From positions 1 through 36,395 of the forward strand of contig JAGLCY010000101.1 in the NCBI GenBank assembly GCA_023270185.1: a DNA stretch of 36,395 bases, written 5' to 3'. The notes under the pieces were generated by a model. It was not told the DNA's origin and ran no database searches. It saw only the letters and a program-made list of their open reading frames with translations. Shown one piece after another: positions 34,218 through 36,395 of this stretch (positions are counted from its first letter, which is position 1; every line of letters starts with the position of its first letter). A program made the translations under genes and the position numbers. The DNA comes from Candidatus Krumholzibacteriia bacterium (GTDB lineage Bacteria; Krumholzibacteriota; Krumholzibacteriia; LZORAL124-64-63).

Positions 34218-35534
34218 TCAACCGTCGTAGTACTCCCGGCCAAGATGCGTGATGACCTCTTCACCCATCATCCAGCGCAGGGTGTTCTTGAGTTTGGTCT
34301 GCTGGATGAAGATGTCATGCTCAGCAGTCAAACCTTCCGGGGTCACCGGGCTCTTGAAGTAGAAGGACAGCCATTCCTGGATGCCGCCAGGCAGGCCCGC
34401 ACGCTTGCCCAAATCCAGCAACAGGGCCAGGTCCAGCACCAGCGGCGCGGCCAGGATGGAGTCGCGGCAGAGGAAATCGACCTTGATCTGCATGGGGCGT
34501 CCGCACCAGCCGAAGATGTCGATGTTGTCCCAGCCTTCCTTGTTGTCGCCGCGGGGCGGATAGTAGTTGATCCGCACCTTGTGATAGAGATTGCCGTACA
34601 GGTCGGGGTAGAGCTCCGGCTGCAGGATGCTGTCCAACACGCTGAGCTTGGACTCTTCCTTGGTCTTGAAGGATTCGGGATCGTCCAGAACCTCGCCGTC
34701 CCGGTTGCCCAGGATATTGGTGGAGAACCAACCCGAGATGCCAAGCTGGCGGGCCTTGAAACCCGGCGCCAGGATGGTCTTCATCAGGGTCTGTCCGGTC
34801 TTGAAGTCCTTGCCGCAGGTACCACTGCCCATTTCCTTGGCGAGTTCCTCGAGAGCCGGCACGTCGCCGCTCAGGTTCGGGGCGCCGTTGGCGTAGGGGA
34901 TGCCCATCTTCATGGCCGCGTAGGCGTAGATCATGCTGGGTGGGATGTCCCTGCTGTCTTCGCGGAGTCCCTTCTCGAAGGCGGCCAGGTTTTCATGCAC
35001 GGCCGTTTTGGTCATGAAGATTTCAGTGGAACCGCACCAGATCATCACCAGACGGTCGCAGCCGTTTTCCTTCTTGAAGTTTTCCATGTCCTGCATGAGG
35101 GCTTCGGCCATTTCCATCTTGGTGCCGGTTTTGACATAGGTGCCTTCCAGCTTTTTCACGTAATACTGGTCGAAGACGGCCTTCATGGGTTTGATTTTTT
35201 CCAGCTGGGGCTTGAGCTGGTCAAGCAGTTCCTTCTCCAGGACACCGGCATTGACGGCGGCGTCGTAGACCGAATCCTCGAAAATATCCCATCCGCCGAA
35301 CACCAGGTCGTCGAGCTCGGCAACCGGAACGAAATTTCGTACCAGGGGCTGGCGGCCCTCGGTTCGTTTTCCAAGACGGATGTGACCCATCTGGGTGAAG
35401 CTGCCGATGGGCAGACGAAGGCCGTCACGGATGGCGTGGACACCGGCGACGAATGTGGTGGAGACGGCGCCCATGCCGGGGGTCAGGATACCCAGCTTAC
35501 CGGCCGCAGGCTTTATGTTCAGTTTTTCAGGCAT
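34218..35534 (-). CDS. ino1: inositol-3-phosphate synthase
   Basis: LGILTPGMGAVSTTFVAG NAD-binding motif, GTCGKDFKTGQTLMKTILAPGFKARQLGISGWFSTNILGNRDGEVL, SILAAPLVLDLALLLDLGKRAG. Confidence 0.94.
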   Translation of the reverse strand: MPEKLNIKPAAGKLGILTPGMGAVSTTFVAGVHAIRDGLRLPIGSFTQMGHIRLGKRTEGRQPLVRNFVPVAELDDLVFGGWDIFEDSVYDAAVNAGVLEKELLDQLKPQLEKIKPMKAVFDQYYVKKLEGTYVKTGTKMEMAEALMQDMENFKKENGCDRLVMIWCGSTEIFMTKTAVHENLAAFEKGLREDSRDIPPSMIYAYAAMKMGIPYANGAPNLSGDVPALEELAKEMGSGTCGKDFKTGQTLMKTILAPGFKARQLGISGWFSTNILGNRDGEVLDDPESFKTKEESKLSVLDSILQPELYPDLYGNLYHKVRINYYPPRGDNKEGWDNIDIFGWCGRPMQIKVDFLCRDSILAAPLVLDLALLLDLGKRAGLPGGIQEWLSFYFKSPVTPEGLTAEHDIFIQQTKLKNTLRWMMGEEVITHLGREYYDG

Positions 35535-35833
35535 ATCGCAAGCTCCTCTCAAAATGATTCCTCTAAGACTATAATTCCCGGATCAGTCAGGAACGGTTCA
35601 ATGAAACGCTTGTGAGTGATCCGGCTTGGAACAGTTTAGGATCATGACCATCATAAGGCAAAAGAAATATTGGGTTTTCAGGTCTCATTAACAACTCTGA
35701 AAAGTGGAGATTAGCAAATTGTCGGTTAGTTAAAGCGCTGAATTCAAAGGTTCTATCTCGTAGGGCCCCTGAGTAATTAATCAAATGCGATTGTTTTTAA
35801 ATCGTAAGCGGGAAAAAAAAACAAATTGGAGGG

Positions 35834-35863
35834 TGGACATGACCTAAAATCATGTGTTATTAT
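35834..35863 (+). promoter_or_regulatory. sigma-70-like promoter with embedded palindrome upstream of sugar transferase gene
   Basis: TGGACA-N18-TATTAT, with inverted repeat ACATGA-cctaaaa-TCATGT (35837-35855) in the spacer. Confidence 0.4.
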
Positions 35864-35874
35864 AGTAATCCAAT

Positions 35875-35915
35875 CGCCCGATTGAATTATGTTTTCCTTT
35901 GGATATTATCGGGCG
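35875..35915 (+). other. 5' leader inverted repeat
   Basis: CGCCCGAT - 25 nt - ATCGGGCG. Confidence 0.4.
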
Positions 35916-36027
35916 TGGAAAAACCAGGAATAATTTCCGGAAGGATCAAATGGCCCAAAGCTAACGCGTTCATTATCTTTCAGCCTTGATTACACCAACT
36001 TTGCTTTGGCAAAGGGAGAATGGCACC

Positions 36028-36395
36028 ATGAAGGAAGACGCGGCAGCTTTTGCGGTTGTTGATGGCGAATTCGTCGTTAATGGTCCTAAGCTCTTCATCC
36101 CCGCGGATACCACTCGCTACTTCGGAGTCCAGGGCCGTTTCAAACGGGCCTTCGATCTGTTGGCGGCATCCTTGATGCTTATTGTGGTTTCCCCCGTAAT
36201 GCTGGTGATCGCCCTGTTGATCAAGAAGACCAGCCCCGGTCCCGTCCTGTTCGCCCAGGAAAGACTGGGCAAGGATGGACAGCCTTTCAAATTCTACAAG
36301 TTCCGTTCAATGGAACACAACAGCGATGACGCCATCCACCGGCAATTCGTCTCCATGTTCATAGGAGGGGACGCCGATGGTTGCGCTGATACCAA
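36028..36395 (+). CDS. bacterial sugar transferase (polyprenyl-phosphate glycosylphosphotransferase), 3' truncated by window end
   Basis: FKRAFDLLAASLMLIVVSPVMLVIALLIKKTSPGPVLFAQERLGKDGQPFKFYKFRSM; frame open to window end, absent from ORF list. Confidence 0.93.
   Translation, partial: MKEDAAAFAVVDGEFVVNGPKLFIPADTTRYFGVQGRFKRAFDLLAASLMLIVVSPVMLVIALLIKKTSPGPVLFAQERLGKDGQPFKFYKFRSMEHNSDDAIHRQFVSMFIGGDADGCADT

Noticed and set aside
34110-35615. 501-aa plus-strand ORF overlapping ino1
   Set aside because: Antisense to a confidently identified Ino1; composition is an artefact of GC-rich codon bias on the opposite strand.
1-36395. CRISPR arrays, transposases, integrases, phage genes, tRNA/rRNA
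   Set aside because: No periodic repeats, no such protein motifs and no tRNA-like cloverleaf seen by eye; a tRNAscan/minced run would confirm.

Overview
The 36.4 kb window looks like contiguous core chromosome of a GC-rich, LPS-bearing Gram-negative bacterium. I see no phage, transposon, CRISPR array, rRNA or tRNA. From left to right it contains: (1) a type IV pilus locus (3' end of a PilR/NtrC-type activator, two tandem pilins, ABC ATPase, permease and anchored protein, pilD, pilM-N-O-P-Q), in a gene order that resembles the Myxococcus xanthus pil cluster; (2) an aroK-like, rsmD, coaD, obg, dprA, lauroyl-acyltransferase, DUF3467, rfaE1/rfaE2 block; (3) a cyclic-2,3-DPG-synthetase-like P-loop protein, then sucC, sucD, ndk; (4) a yceD-rpmF-plsX-fabD-fabG-acpP-fabF-rnc operon; (5) an envelope/stress-like block (TPR protein, uncharacterised secreted protein, ECF sigma, zinc-finger anti-sigma, DUF4837-like lipoprotein, beta-barrel-like protein); (6) an orphan ParA, an MBL-fold hydrolase and an inositol-phosphate synthase; (7) the start of a sugar transferase that may begin an exopolysaccharide locus. 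The most notable non-coding signal is three near-perfect sigma-54 (-24/-12) promoters, all with identical GG-N10-GC geometry. They lie upstream of the first pilin, the ABC-pilD operon and pilMNOPQ, which suggests a dedicated RpoN/PilR pilus regulon that includes the ABC transporter. I found no clear candidate for a wholly new defence or mobile system. The most novel parts are local: the regulatory architecture, an acidic insert in PilM, an inverted repeat upstream of the ECF sigma gene, tandem hairpins between acpP and fabF, an AT-rich regulatory region before the sugar transferase, and several uncharacterised envelope proteins.
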